Shown here: positions 30,888 to 42,000 of the stretch, piece after piece
Position numbering within the stretch: the first letter of the stretch is position 1
Layout: each line of letters opens with the position of its first letter
NCBI GenBank assembly: GCA_030549175.1
Contig: JAUKUA010000004.1
Location: 2,356,001-2,420,000, forward strand
DNA: 64,000 nucleotides
From: Lasiosphaeris hirsuta
Lineage: Eukaryota; Ascomycota; Sordariomycetes; Sordariales; Lasiosphaeriaceae
Direction of reading: 5' to 3'
The notes under the pieces: model-generated
Database searches by the model: none
What the model saw: the letters and a program-made list of their open reading frames with translations, nothing else
Told to the model about the DNA's origin: nothing
Made by a program: the position numbers and the translations under genes

Positions 30888-32388
30888 AAAAGGATGATAT
30901 TGAAATGGGTTTCAAGGTTGTGCGGAGGAGATGAGGCCGCGAGATTGCGTTTTTGGAGGGTTTTCAAGGAGTTGTGTTTCCGCAGAGCGAGAAATTATTG
31001 CAAAAGACTGCTCTCAAGTTCAGACAAAAAGTTACGAGGAAGGCCTTTCCATTCGTAAAAAAAAACCGGCATTCTAGCAATTTGATCATGGCCGTTTTAG
31101 CATCGGTAAGGGAATTTCTAGAATTTCAACAGGTTTACCTAGCTGGTACTTTAAAAGGCCTTTTTCCCCCTCTGCCTCTCCAACACAATTCCTGCAGTAG
31201 AAAAATCTCAAAATTCGGTCCTTGCGCTAAGGTAGAGAGATACACTGTTCATCACTGGTCGCCGCAAGGCGGGGAGGAAGGAGCGCTCGTGATATACTTC
31301 TGGAGTTTTTTTCGCCTTGACTCCACAGTTTTGTCCCTTCAAGAACCACTAGAACCGCTAATTATTGCATTGCCGCATATGAATATATATGAATATCAGA
31401 CATCCTATCTTCCTCTCCAAATTGGTGGCACAAGGAAATTAGGAATATTGCTCTCGGGCGGAAGGAAGGGGGTGGCTGAAAAAGGAGATTTCCGGAGACA
31501 GTGACGGTGACGCGTGAATGATTCCAACACGTCCCTGAACAATAATATGTGAAGAACCTGGCTTTTGGCCGGCAGCGAAAGGCTAAAACATCCAAAGAAG
31601 TCGAATCGCTGCTGGAGCTTGACTTGGGCTGCTACCGAAGAGGATGCCAAAACAACAGCTGCCAGTGGAGTCTAGGTCCTGAGTCAACTCAGGCTCATCT
31701 TGCCGGCAATTTCCTTCACCTTTCTCATAGCAAACTTGCAAGGCTTTGAGCCAGCAAAAAGTTTGGAGCTGGAGATTTTTGACTCATGGAGTGACTGGAG
31801 TCAAAAGTCAAGGGCCTTTGCGGGGGAAACAAGGCCTCACTTGGTTCACTGTCTTAAATGCCTAACCGCCCCTGCCAGTGAGGCTTCAGCATCAGCATTG
31901 AACGGATGGCAGGCTTGGGTCCCATAGAGTTAGTAAACAAACGCGGTTAAAGCAGGTCTCTGTGAGGCCATTGTTGCCACGACTCGCGACACAACAAGGC
32001 ATCAAACGAAGATAGTTGGGTCATACAAGGGAATGACAATGGCTGCTTCGTTTGGTAGCCAATCCATCTCAGAGGCGAACTACGGTGGGATTTCCAGACG
32101 AAACTAGCCCTTAAGAAGAGCGACCGGCATTATCCTCTGCCTTCCGCAGAATAATCAAGAGCTGGGTCACAGTTGTGAAAAGTCTATTCACCTCTCCGCG
32201 CATCTACAGACTCTCGACCCCCAAATCGAAAGCGCGCATACTCACCTATAAATACCACCCAAGAACCACCCATCTCTTCCTCCCTACCACTTTGACTGGC
32301 ACTACCACTTGAACTGTACTGGGCTTCTATTGGAACCACTCCTATCCTTCTGACTCGTACAAACAAGCAGAAATCTTGGTTGACCATC
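30888..32388. other. Intergenic, gene-poor; promoter of RRM gene at right
   Basis: AT-richer, with homopolymer runs and a few frames that could be further decay products of the F-box fragment (about 30890-31080). Nothing is supported as a gene. The last ~200 bp form the leader region of the RNA-binding protein gene. Confidence 0.45.
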
Positions 32389-34743
32389 ATGGTGGACAAG
32401 ACCCCAGCTGCGTCACGCAGCAAGGTTGACACCATGGCAGCCAAAACTCCCGCTTCTTCGCGCAACGACAGCCCATACTCGATGCGCAGTATTGCTTCAT
32501 CCATCTCCTCCCTCGTCCTCTCCACCCCTATTCGCCCCAGCGACGACAGCATCCTCCCCGGCTCCGAGAAGACACCCGACACCAGCCCTCGTGGTGATCC
32601 ATCAGGATCAAAGCCAAGCATCGCAGTTGAGGGTGAGGGTGGCCAGGCAGACGGAACCGGTCCGGCGAACATCGACTCGATCCGCGAAGACGCCCGGCTG
32701 GCTGCGTCGAAACGCCTTGGACTGGTTGGCACGCCGTCCAAGACCCACCACTCGGAATCGGAAACGGACGACGAGGACGCGACTTCCGAATATTCTTCGA
32801 CATCTTCCTACGCGACGGTCCGCACCACCCGGATATCCCCCGTGAGCCTCCCGCGCCTTCGACCGAAACAGGAAGCGCCCTCTCCTCTCATCCACGGCCA
32901 TTTCGGATCTTCGCCAAGACGGTCTTCCCTGCCATACCTCGCGGCAAGTGGCGCCAGTCTCTCGAGCTCGCCGCCCGGAATCGACCTCCTCGACGCCAGC
33001 ACCTTCCCAGCTTCTACCACCGGCCCATTTTCCTCACCTCCTTTCGGCATTTCGGGGGACCCATCCGACTTGTTCCGCCTCCCTCTCGCACTCCACGAAC
33101 AGCGACAGCGAATGATGGAGAGATCGACCTCGCTGGCCGCCCCGGCCGCGGCTTCCCAGCACACTGCGGACCAGGACTTCCGAAGAAGCTTCTCGACACC
33201 TCACCACGCCGATAACAGCCCTTTCAGCCAGTTCAACTCGTTCTCGGCCGCCATGGCCCGCGACAGCTTCCTCGTCCTGGGTAGCAACCCCGACTCTGGT
33301 CCGCGCCTGGGAGAGCCGGAGAACGGCCTGTATGCACGCCCCTTCAGCCTCGGACTCAGGCCCAGCTCAGGCCTGGGAGGACTTGCCAGCCAGAACTCAG
33401 ACCCCCGCGGTCTGTTCGACAACCCGACCGCCAGCCCAGCCTACCCAGCCGCCGGCCCCGCCGAACCCAGCCCGTTCGTGACAATGCCCAGCCGACCGGC
33501 CAGCTTCATACCCGTCGTCCCGCGCTGGGGCGCCAGCCACAACACCGGCCCCGACACCCTCCGCCTCCACAGCACCACAACCAGCAACAGAACCCTAATC
33601 CCCCTCCCAGGCCGCCCCTCCCCCCCTCCCCCCGCCACCAACAACCCCCCCGCCAGCGAAGCCGAGCACGTGTTCCGGCCGATGGAGTCGCGGGCGCTGG
33701 CGCGGGTGACGGAGAACGAGGCGTACGAGCTGATGGTGAAGGGCTTCTCGCCCAACTACCGGGGCAACCCGGACCTGGACCGCAACCGGTCAGCCGCGAT
33801 CCCGCCCGACGCCAACTGCAGCCTGTTCATCACGGGGCTGGCGCCGACCCTCACCACCCGCGAGCTGCTGGCGGGCATCCGCGACGCGGGCCGCATCTAC
33901 GCCACGCACATCAACGCGCCCGAGCCGGACCGGGGGCACAACACGTGCGCGGCCAAGGTGGTGTTTTTCGAGCGGGGGGCTGCTGGTGAGTTTTGTTCTG
34001 TTTTCGTTTGTTAGGGGTCTGGGTGCTGACGATTCATGTTGCAGAACGCTTCTACCACCGCTTCGCAGCCACGGGCTTCGCGGTGCGCGGGCACCCGATG
34101 CACGTCGGCCGCGTGGTGTGGAACCGCATCCGGTCCGCCGAGCTCGACGTCGGCGGGCGCAAGTCGCGCGTGCTGCTCATCAGCGGCCCGCCCGGCATCG
34201 TCAACGAGCGCGCGCTGCGCGCCTACTTCTCGTCCAAGATCCAGTACCAGGTCGACGAGGTGCGCGTGCTGCGCGGCGGCGGCGGCAGCACCACCACCAA
34301 CAAGCAGAAGCAGCAGCAGCAGCCCTTGGGCGTCATCGGCCAGGGATTTCCCGCCCCGCTGGCGGCGAGAGCCGCACCCGGCAAGCCCTTCCTCACCAGC
34401 AGCGGTGTGAGCCCTTTTGCGACGACGGCTCAGGGTGGCGTCCAGCAGGTGTCGTCGTCGTCGTCGTCGTCGTCGCAGGCCTGGGCCACGAGCGAGGACA
34501 GGGCGCTCATTGAGTTCCGGTTTGGGAGCTATCGCTGCCAGGCCGAGTCGGCGCGCATGGCACTGGCGCGGGAGTTTAAGGAGTTCGGTGTGTTTTGCGA
34601 GTTTGGTGAGTCTACCCTACCTCATCCGTTGCTTGAGAATTGGGATCGAGTTGCTGATGATGGCTGCGATGCTTACAGGAAAGGACCCTTGCGATCGCAC
34701 TCCAGCAGTCATGACTTGGGGCACCATCCCGAGTCATATCTAA
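32389..34743 (+). CDS. RRM-type RNA-binding protein, long disordered N-terminus
   Basis: Three exons (32389-33985, 34045-34605, 34679-34743), donors all GTGAGT; 740 aa. The first ~440 residues are Ser/Pro-rich and disordered. An RNA-recognition-motif-like domain begins near residue 475 (NCSLFITGLAPTLTTRELLAGI, with FITGLA as the RNP2-like strand). It is preceded by a conserved-looking block ARVTENEAYELMVKGFSPNY. A second RRM-like unit follows intron 1 (SRVLLISGPPGIVNERALRAYF to RALIEFRFGSYRCQAESAR), interrupted by a low-complexity insert with Gly, Gln and an eight-Ser run. The short last exon adds GKDPCDRTPAV. The layout recalls fungal proteins related to Mei2-like or other multi-RRM regulators, but the exact family is not certain. 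The start ATG is at 32389; the open frame extends nine bases upstream from a TTG. Confidence 0.75.
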
Positions 34744-35498
34744 TTGTGCCTTTGCCTCCAGGTTGGCTACCTTATCTTTTGGGACCCAAGGGGTTTCTGG
34801 ATGTTTCTTGAGCATCTGTCCATGAGCATCTGTCTATGAGCCTTGGAGATGATTGCAGCTGGGGATTGGGGCAGCTTGGATTAGCAAGTCGGTGAGCTCT
34901 ATCTCCGACCAATACGATTGATTTGTATTCCATTTTTTTGCAAGGGAAGGAATGTGTCCTGGGCTCTGAAGGAAAAGTTTGTGTTTACGCCTCTGTATCG
35001 AGTTTGAAATTCTGTCTGCGCATCTCAGAAGCGCTCCAGTCTGCTACGGGTACATGGGAATCCTCAGTTGGACCCGACGGCAGGAACCTTGATATGTTGC
35101 TTCGCGGGACCGGGGCTTGCTGCTGAATAGCAACCCGCTGCCCAATCTGTTGTTTCGGATGAAAGTCTGTCTTGTCCTTTGAGCTTTTGACCACAAAAAT
35201 AACAATAATGATCTTTGAGTAATAAGCCCGCCAGTGACATTTGCGTCTTGACCAGTGTCTGTACAAGTAGATGCAGACTCTATCAAGTTTTGCAGCGGAA
35301 AAGCACACGATGCTGTTGACCGACCTCACAGCTCCGGCACTTGCCCAAATTCCCGAGAAAATGAGGTGCGAATAGACTCACTACGTAGCACAGGCGATCA
35401 CGCCTCATTCATCATCTGAAGTCTTTCCCCAGATTTCAATGGTTTTGTCGCGGTGGTTGTGGCTTGGTGTTGATTCCAGCGGCCTGGGACACATGACG

Positions 35499-35506
35499 TG
35501 ACGTCA
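35499..35506. promoter_or_regulatory. Perfect CRE site TGACGTCA
   Basis: The palindromic ATF/CREB octamer lies 589 bp before the Ish1-like start, overlapped on its left by another TGACGTG. This is the binding sequence of Atf1-type bZIP factors. Confidence 0.6.
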
Positions 35507-35677
35507 TCGCCTGTGTGGGAAGCTGCAGCTCCCCTCTGCCATGATGCTGTCATCCAAAGGAATAGCAAAGAATGATGGCACATGTTTCTGTTCTCCTTTC
35601 TAAGAGCAAGGCTAGGGCCAATCAAACTGCTGGAAGTGGCACCTATAGCTGCTGGCTTGGAGGCAGGGGCGGCGCAA

Positions 35678-35685
35678 TTACGTCA
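35678..35685. promoter_or_regulatory. CRE-like site TTACGTCA
   Basis: One-base variant of the CRE octamer, 410 bp before the Ish1-like start. Assigned by motif only. Confidence 0.5.
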
Positions 35686-35883
35686 TAGATGGCGGACCTT
35701 TCTTTCCAGGGCGATCAACATGTGCTCTCCCGTAGCACTAGCTCCTGCGTGCTCCTGCCAGCTGAGGGCAGCAACTTAGGAGCAGAGCCCAGACAAGTGC
35801 CAAGTAAATAATTGGGAGAAGCTGGTATTGGCAGCTGGCATAGTGGGGTGCGAGAGCCTCTTTGAGGTGACAATCGACGGCAG

Positions 35884-35891
35884 TGACGTCC
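35884..35891. promoter_or_regulatory. CRE-like site TGACGTCC
   Basis: One-base variant of the CRE octamer, 204 bp before the Ish1-like start. Assigned by motif only. Confidence 0.5.
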
Positions 35892-36094
35892 TCCATCCCC
35901 CTTGTGCCTGCCCGCCTTGACCACTTCTAGCTCCCAAACATCGTCATATCCCTCCACGAGAACAAAACCTCTCCGCCCCAACTTTGGTTCTTCCTCAGCC
36001 AATTTCCACGCCAAACCTCCAGCAACCACCGCCACAACATTCGACTCCCAACATTGACAGCAACACAACACAACCGCCATCGCACACACCAACC

Positions 36095-38049
36095 ATGAGG
36101 ATCGCCACGGCCCTCGTCTCGTTGGCTCTCGGGGCCAATGTCGTCTTGGGCAGCTCTTGGTTTTCCAATGCTGGTGAGAACTCGCACAATAGTGACCATC
36201 AATCTCGCGCGCTTTGAAGGTGTAGCTAACCTTTGCCCCCAACAGCCTATAACAAGTGGCATGAGACCGAGTTGGAGCGGTGGCTTTCTGACCATGACGT
36301 TCCCTATCCCACCCCCGCCGACCGCAAGAGCCTTGAGAAGCTAGTCCAGGCCAACTGGGACACCTATATCGTCACACCCTACAAGGACTGGGACACCGAG
36401 AAGCTGAGCGAGTACCTCAAGCTCAAGGGCATTGAGACCAAGGACTCGGCCGCTGCTAGCAAGGACGCACTCATCAACCAAGTCCAGGGTGCCTGGTACG
36501 AGTCGGAAGACAAGGCCCAGAGCGCCTGGACCAACGTCAAGGATTGGATTCTCGATTCGTGGACCGACAGCCAGCTCAAGGCGTTCTGCGACCGCAACGG
36601 AATTCCCGGTATGTTTACTTTACGAGTCGCGTGAGCGGAAACTGACTTATTTAGTTCCCCAACCCCGCAAGCGCGACACCCTCCTTGAGAAGGCGCGAAG
36701 CAGCTACGAGACTGTCGCTCAGAAGGCCGGCGGGACTGCTGCCTATCCCGGCAACTGGCTGTACGAGTCTTGGACTGGTAGGCCTTCCCCCACGATTTGC
36801 GATGTTTGTTCTAACGATCCTGTAGAGTCTGATCTCAAGGAATGGCTTGATACCCATGGCATTCCTGCGCCGCAGCCGACAACAGTGCGTTTATTAATCC
36901 CCATGATGCTTGTTTTGCCCATACACTAACACCTTCCAGCGCGACAAGCTCATTGCTTCGGTTCGTCGCAACTCTCGTCTTGCCTATCTGAGAATGCAAG
37001 AGCAATCAGAGGCAGCCAAATCCAAAGCTCAAGCTACCTACGACTACCTGACTGACAAGATTATTGACTCGTGGAGCGAATCTCAGCTCAAGGAATTCTG
37101 CGACAAGAACAGCATCTCAGGTTGGTTTCACAGACAGGCGTCCCCATGAAACGCGCTAACCAAGATAGTTCCCCAAGGTACCAAGGTCAACCAGCTCCGC
37201 GCTCTTGTTCGCAAGCACCGCGCCGAGCTCCTTGGCGACACCGTCTCTGCCACTGCTGTGTCAGCGTTCGGCGCCGCTACCTCGAATGTTGGATCCGGAT
37301 ACGCCAAGGCTACCGATGCTGCAGGGCAGACTGCTGAGGATGCTTTCAACAAGGTCATCGACACCTGGTCCGAGACTCGCTTGAAGGCTTATCTGGATGC
37401 TCGTGGCGTTCCTGTTCCTCAAGGCTCCAAGACCAATGAGCTTCGCGCGCTGGTCCGCAAGAACGCTCACAAGGCTGCCTCTGGCTGGACCGCCTGGACC
37501 TTTGACGATCTCAGCTACGACAACCTTAAGGCGTATCTTGCCTCAAGTGGCAACGCCGCTGCGCAAAAGGCTGCCGACAAAGCTGGTGTTACTCGTGAGG
37601 ATCTTGTCAAGGCAGCTCAGTCCGCCTACGCATCCGGTTCTTCCGCCGGTGGCTCTTCATACGCCTCAGCGACCAGCTACTTGGCCAGCGCCACCGACAG
37701 CGTCAAGGCAGCCACATTTGACACCTGGAGCGAGAGCGAGCTCAAGTCGTACCTGGACAGCTACGGAATTGTGAGTTCCCCCTCCCACCCTGCTTGGATT
37801 GCAGACATGCTGATAAGACTCAAGCCTGTTCCTCAGGGATCTACCCTCAACGAGCTCCGCGCCCTTGCTCGCCGCCAGTACACGTACTTCAAGTACGGCA
37901 CCTCCACGCCATCTGAGACTGTCTTTGCTAAGATCGGAGAGAACGTGAAGGGAGGCTGGGACTGGGTTATGAGCCAGCTCAACATTGGCGCCGACGCTGC
38001 TAAGAAGAAGGCCGAGGAAGCCAAGGAGAAGGGTCATAAGGAGCTCTAA
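36095..38049 (+). CDS. Ish1/Msc1-like repeat protein (stress, nuclear envelope/ER)
   Basis: Seven exons: 36095-36173, 36246-36608, 36655-36777, 36826-36884, 36940-37120, 37169-37770, 37825-38049; 543 aa. A signal peptide (MRIATALVSLALGANVVLG) is followed by eight copies of the Ish1 helix-extended-loop-helix unit. The unit has the form W-[ST]-[DE]-S-x-L-K-x-[FYW]-[LC]-x3-x-G/N-[IV], usually ending PxPQ. Examples are SWTDSQLKAFCDRNGIPVPQ, SWTESDLKEWLDTHGIPAPQ and TWSETRLKAYLDARGVPVPQ; unit 7 lacks the Trp. The C-terminus is Lys/Glu/Ala-rich. In fission yeast Ish1 is a stress-induced nuclear-envelope protein under MAPK/Atf1 control; budding yeast Msc1 is the relative. Introns 2 and 5 interrupt units 3 and 5 at the same codon and phase. 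CRE-like sites lie upstream. Confidence 0.88.
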
Positions 38050-38941
38050 TCGGGTGAGGACAGCAGATGAACCGGACGTGGCACCATAGGTGTAAGATAT
38101 TTGAGGGGTGTATGGGCCTAGGTGATATGAGGATGCAGTCACCAAGGTTGACCATGATGATGATTCAGATCTTTGGGGCCTGACAGGGTGTTCCACTTCT
38201 CTGCAGCCCCATCATTAGTTTTACGGACTAAGACGGCGTCGGAATTTTTTTGTTAGGTCGTCTGATTGATGGCATACTAGTTCTGCCTTGACGCATGACC
38301 TCAACTTTTGGAATCTGTACCCAAGGCTCACTATCTGGAAGATTCAAAATCAATCAGTGCTGTGAAAGGTTATCGGCTTGCCCAGCAACTTGCTACCTGT
38401 TTTTTTGCCTCAAGTTGATTTGACAGAGACTTTGGTGTCATTGCACTCCAGATTCCGATCTTTAGCCATGGACGTAGGCATGATCTACCTTCAGGGGTAG
38501 TACCGTGACATCGGCAAGGAACTTTGCTTTAGGGTCACAAAACGGCACAAAACGGAATACGCCAACTACTAGATGAAAGATACAAACGAAATTTCTCACG
38601 TTACAGTCTCATCTGCTGCAAGATTATGCACCCTCGCATTGTACCCAACTCTCATCTTCCACCTGCACACGGCACTTCATTCCCTCACGGGTAAAACCCC
38701 TAACCCTCTCGGCAGTCAAAAGGGGACAGAAACGAAACGCTGTTGCATTTCCCATCTGCAAGCCAGCGGATCGCCATGAATCATGAAATGGACCTGCGTG
38801 CCCAAGTCCTGACAGTGTACCCTACCAACCACACATGTTCATACCACATGGCCCCCGAACCGGGGAATCAACAGACAAAAAGAGACCGTACACTCACTAC
38901 ATTCATTCAGTGAATTTTCAATTGGGTCAAAAATAGAATTG
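38050..38941. other. 3' intergenic region, no gene seen
   Basis: Sequence after the Ish1-like gene, with no supported ORF, repeat or RNA gene before the tRNA-like sequence. Confidence 0.5.
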
Positions 38942-39027
38942 TGCAGATAGCCTGAATCGAACAGGCATCGTCTTAGAGATTTTTTGTTGACAACCACAAT
39001 GAGATTTACCCACTATACTATAACTGC
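38942..39027 (-). tRNA. Degenerate tRNA-His(GTG)-like sequence
   Basis: On the minus strand the acceptor pairs GCAGTTA with TATCTGC at six of seven positions, and a good T arm (GCCTG TTCGATT CAGGC) follows. The anticodon loop TTGTGGT would give GTG. With ~17 nt treated as an intron, the anticodon stem is TCTCA/TAAGA with one C-A mismatch. The D arm (TAGTATAGTGGGTAAAT) resembles the Asp/Glu/His type but pairs poorly. The mismatches suggest a decaying copy; a functional gene is not excluded. Confidence 0.4.
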
Positions 39028-42000
39028 GTGTCTTCGCACGGGGTTGGGCGCGCCATTGCGGGTTCAAGTGTAGACGCTGTGCGCTGCTGCGTGGCTGGCT
39101 TGGAGCCTGTGGATCCGTCGTGGCCCAAGGTCTATGGTTTATGCCTCTATCGTACGGAGATAGGTGGATATAGGTTCAAACTGCGAGTCGGGTTTCATCC
39201 CAGCCGTTTCAACAATACTGGCCCACTTGCTGTGAATGGCAGAGAGGAGACTGAGGACATGTCATTTGATTCCAGGAGAACACAATCGACTTGGAATTTC
39301 AATCTAGCCCCCTCACTCCTCCGGCACAGCTCCCCCCCCCTCACATCATCGGCTCAACATAAGCCTTAAAGAGGCACAGCAAACATGATATCAACAGCTT
39401 GGCGCTAAAGCGCCCCTCAGCTGATACTGCACCCGGCGCCCGCCGACTCACCTAGCACTAATAACACTAGCACCGCGACACCGCTGCCTAACGGAGTGGG
39501 TAGCATGGGTAGCAGCGCACCGTGACACACCTCACCTCGGCACCTTCGAGGCCGGTACGTACACTGGACGAGCGATCCGTCACAAATCATGCACAGAAAA
39601 AAAGGACCTCACATGGTCTTCCGGTCGCACCCCAGGCAAAAAACACAAAGTCCGTACATGACGGCAACCAATCAAGTTCCACACCGCTGCCCCAACACTC
39701 ATCCCACGCGCACATTCCTACAAGGGGAAAGGGGACGAGGAGGTGGGTACGCGGGGGGGGGGGGGGAGAAGCAATGGCAAAAGGTCTCGACAGCGAACAC
39801 GGATCAAGGCACTGCGACTCAGGCGGGCGGCCCGAGTCACTTGTGGTGTGCGTTGGCGGAACTCCACGGGATGCGGAGCGGAACTCGGTGTGATTGTTAG
39901 CAGACGGGCGGGTGATGTATGCTCCAAAGCGGCGCAGAGCCGCGTTAGGTATGGCTGGCCGCCATCGTCACCGGAATAGCGAGTCGTGAATGGACGGGTT
40001 GGGGGCGATCGGGATGGACCCAAGATTTCGGCCTGTTTGGTTCCCGTGGGGAGAAATCAATATCCGCGAGCGGGAGGGGGTAGTGCCGCGGCTGCCTGGT
40101 GTCAAGAGCACACGCGTATGGTTGCTACTGGACGGCGTACGGATTGTGCTCTGTGGCACAAACCCGTCGACCGTTTGACTGGGTGCGCGTTGGCGCCGAA
40201 CGGCATGCTGGGCTTTTCCGCTTCCGGTTTATCGGGCCACTGTCTTGCCTCGAGCGCAGAGTCGGTAATAAACGCTAGGCAGCACAAGCCTGGGGAGCTC
40301 GCATTCTGTTGTCTAGTGTGCCTGGCTGTAGGTAAGGTAGTTTCCAAAAGGATGACACGACGTGGCACTATAACCCGAAGGAATACTGCCAAGACGCGCA
40401 AATGACAATCGCTGTATGGGTCCGTAAATTTGCGCGTAGTTCTTGCTTTCGCTTTGCTTGCGCCGCCTGGGCTGATTTAGGCGTTGCTGTTTTACAGTTG
40501 TTCGCTGGAAGATCTCGACTTGTCATATTTCGGGTCGTATTTCGGATCGAGGGAAGGTGATTTTGCGAGATCAAAGTCGAAGCGGTTTGTCGGTATTGGG
40601 GTGGACCGAGACTGAGAGGAGGCGTTAGTAGGAGAGAGTGTTGCACAAAGGGTTGTAAGTGAGATGATTCCTGCCACATTGTAAGTTTCATGCCATGAAT
40701 TTATTTAGCACCACCTTTGCGGCGTTGCGAGTTTGGCTGTGGTTGACGTTTCGGCTGTTGCCTGTGCGTGTCTCCGTCAAATGGTGTCGAGATGACTTCC
40801 CACGTGAACTCCCGAGTCCCTGAGAAACGGCCGCGAGCCGAGTCGTGAGCAACCGAGATATAAGACTCGAGGAGGCTCGGATCTAATAAATGTTTTCGGT
40901 TATTCTCCCAAGCCATTACGGTGAGCAGCCACAGCCATTGTTACACAGTCTCGGCCATCAAATCAAAACACAAGAAATCTCAAAAAGGTAAGGTATAAGG
41001 CTGAAGGTCGTCATGTTAGGTCCTTTTTTTCTGGTTTCGTGATTGGTGAATAGCTTGGGAGGTTCTTTGGTGAGAATTTGAGCTACCAAGGGATCCATCA
41101 AATCGATTCCGAGCTGCTGAACGGAGGCTGGTGGCTTGCGCTAAGCCCTCGTCCGTATTCCTTGCGCTGTGTTCAGCCTCGTTCGAGGTGCGGCACTCTG
41201 ATCGATAAGACTATGCGTGTCCCAATGAGAATAATGAGATGCCAAATGGCAATCTCGACAGCAGGACTCCCAAGCCCAACCAAAGATCTGCGGCCATAGC
41301 ATAGACTTCCAATTCAATAGATAATCGCAGGAGGAGTTGATGGGCGCCTCCAAGCAACAGTGGAGGATCGTGGCGTGACAGAACTGATATTTGGCGGCTT
41401 TGATCCTGTGGTCTGGCCTGCGGCACAGGACTGTGCTCCTCCCGAGGATAATGTACCCCGACGGCGCACTGTGCTACCTTCGTGGCATTTTTTTTCGCGA
41501 CCATCGCAGCAAATAGGACAACGCCCCGGTACGTCACCGGCTGCCTTTGAACCCGGAGGCTCCGGCAAGAGAGCTGTGCATGGCTAGCGGCGTGCGAACG
41601 TGATTCGCTTGATGCTGATTTCTTGGCAATCCCTTGTCTGGCCTCGCTCCGCAAGGACCTTTTGTTGCTCGGGTCGTTGGGCCGATGCGGAAGAGGCACA
41701 GGGACCTCGCAGCGGAGATGACGGTGGAGCTCTGGCTGCCGCTCTTACCCCATCATCCCTTTTAACCTCATGGCGATCTCCCGCCCCCGTTTATGGCGCT
41801 TGGTCCGTGTAGATGATCTGATAGGCAAGGGTCGTGAGTGCTCGCTCGGTAGCAGCATGATTCAAAATATCCAGGGCTGGAGGAGGCCGTGGGTACGCCA
41901 AGGCGTGGTGGAAAGGGAATAATGACAAGCAAGGCACACACTTTTGGCGAGTTGCGCTATTAGGTTGGCTGGAGACGTTGGGTGTCGAGTTTGGCACACC

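Larger units (their letters stand above)
34744..36094. promoter_or_regulatory. Upstream region of Ish1-like gene, with CRE-like sites
   Basis: About 1.35 kb without a supported gene. It carries three ACGTC-core sites listed separately, and CA-rich leader sequence (about 36050-36090) before the start codon. ORFs on both strands are short. Confidence 0.55.

Noticed and set aside
39718..40023. Short frames around the G-run near 39.75 kb
   Set aside because: Low-complexity Pro/Arg-rich translations caused by the homopolymer; no evidence of a gene.
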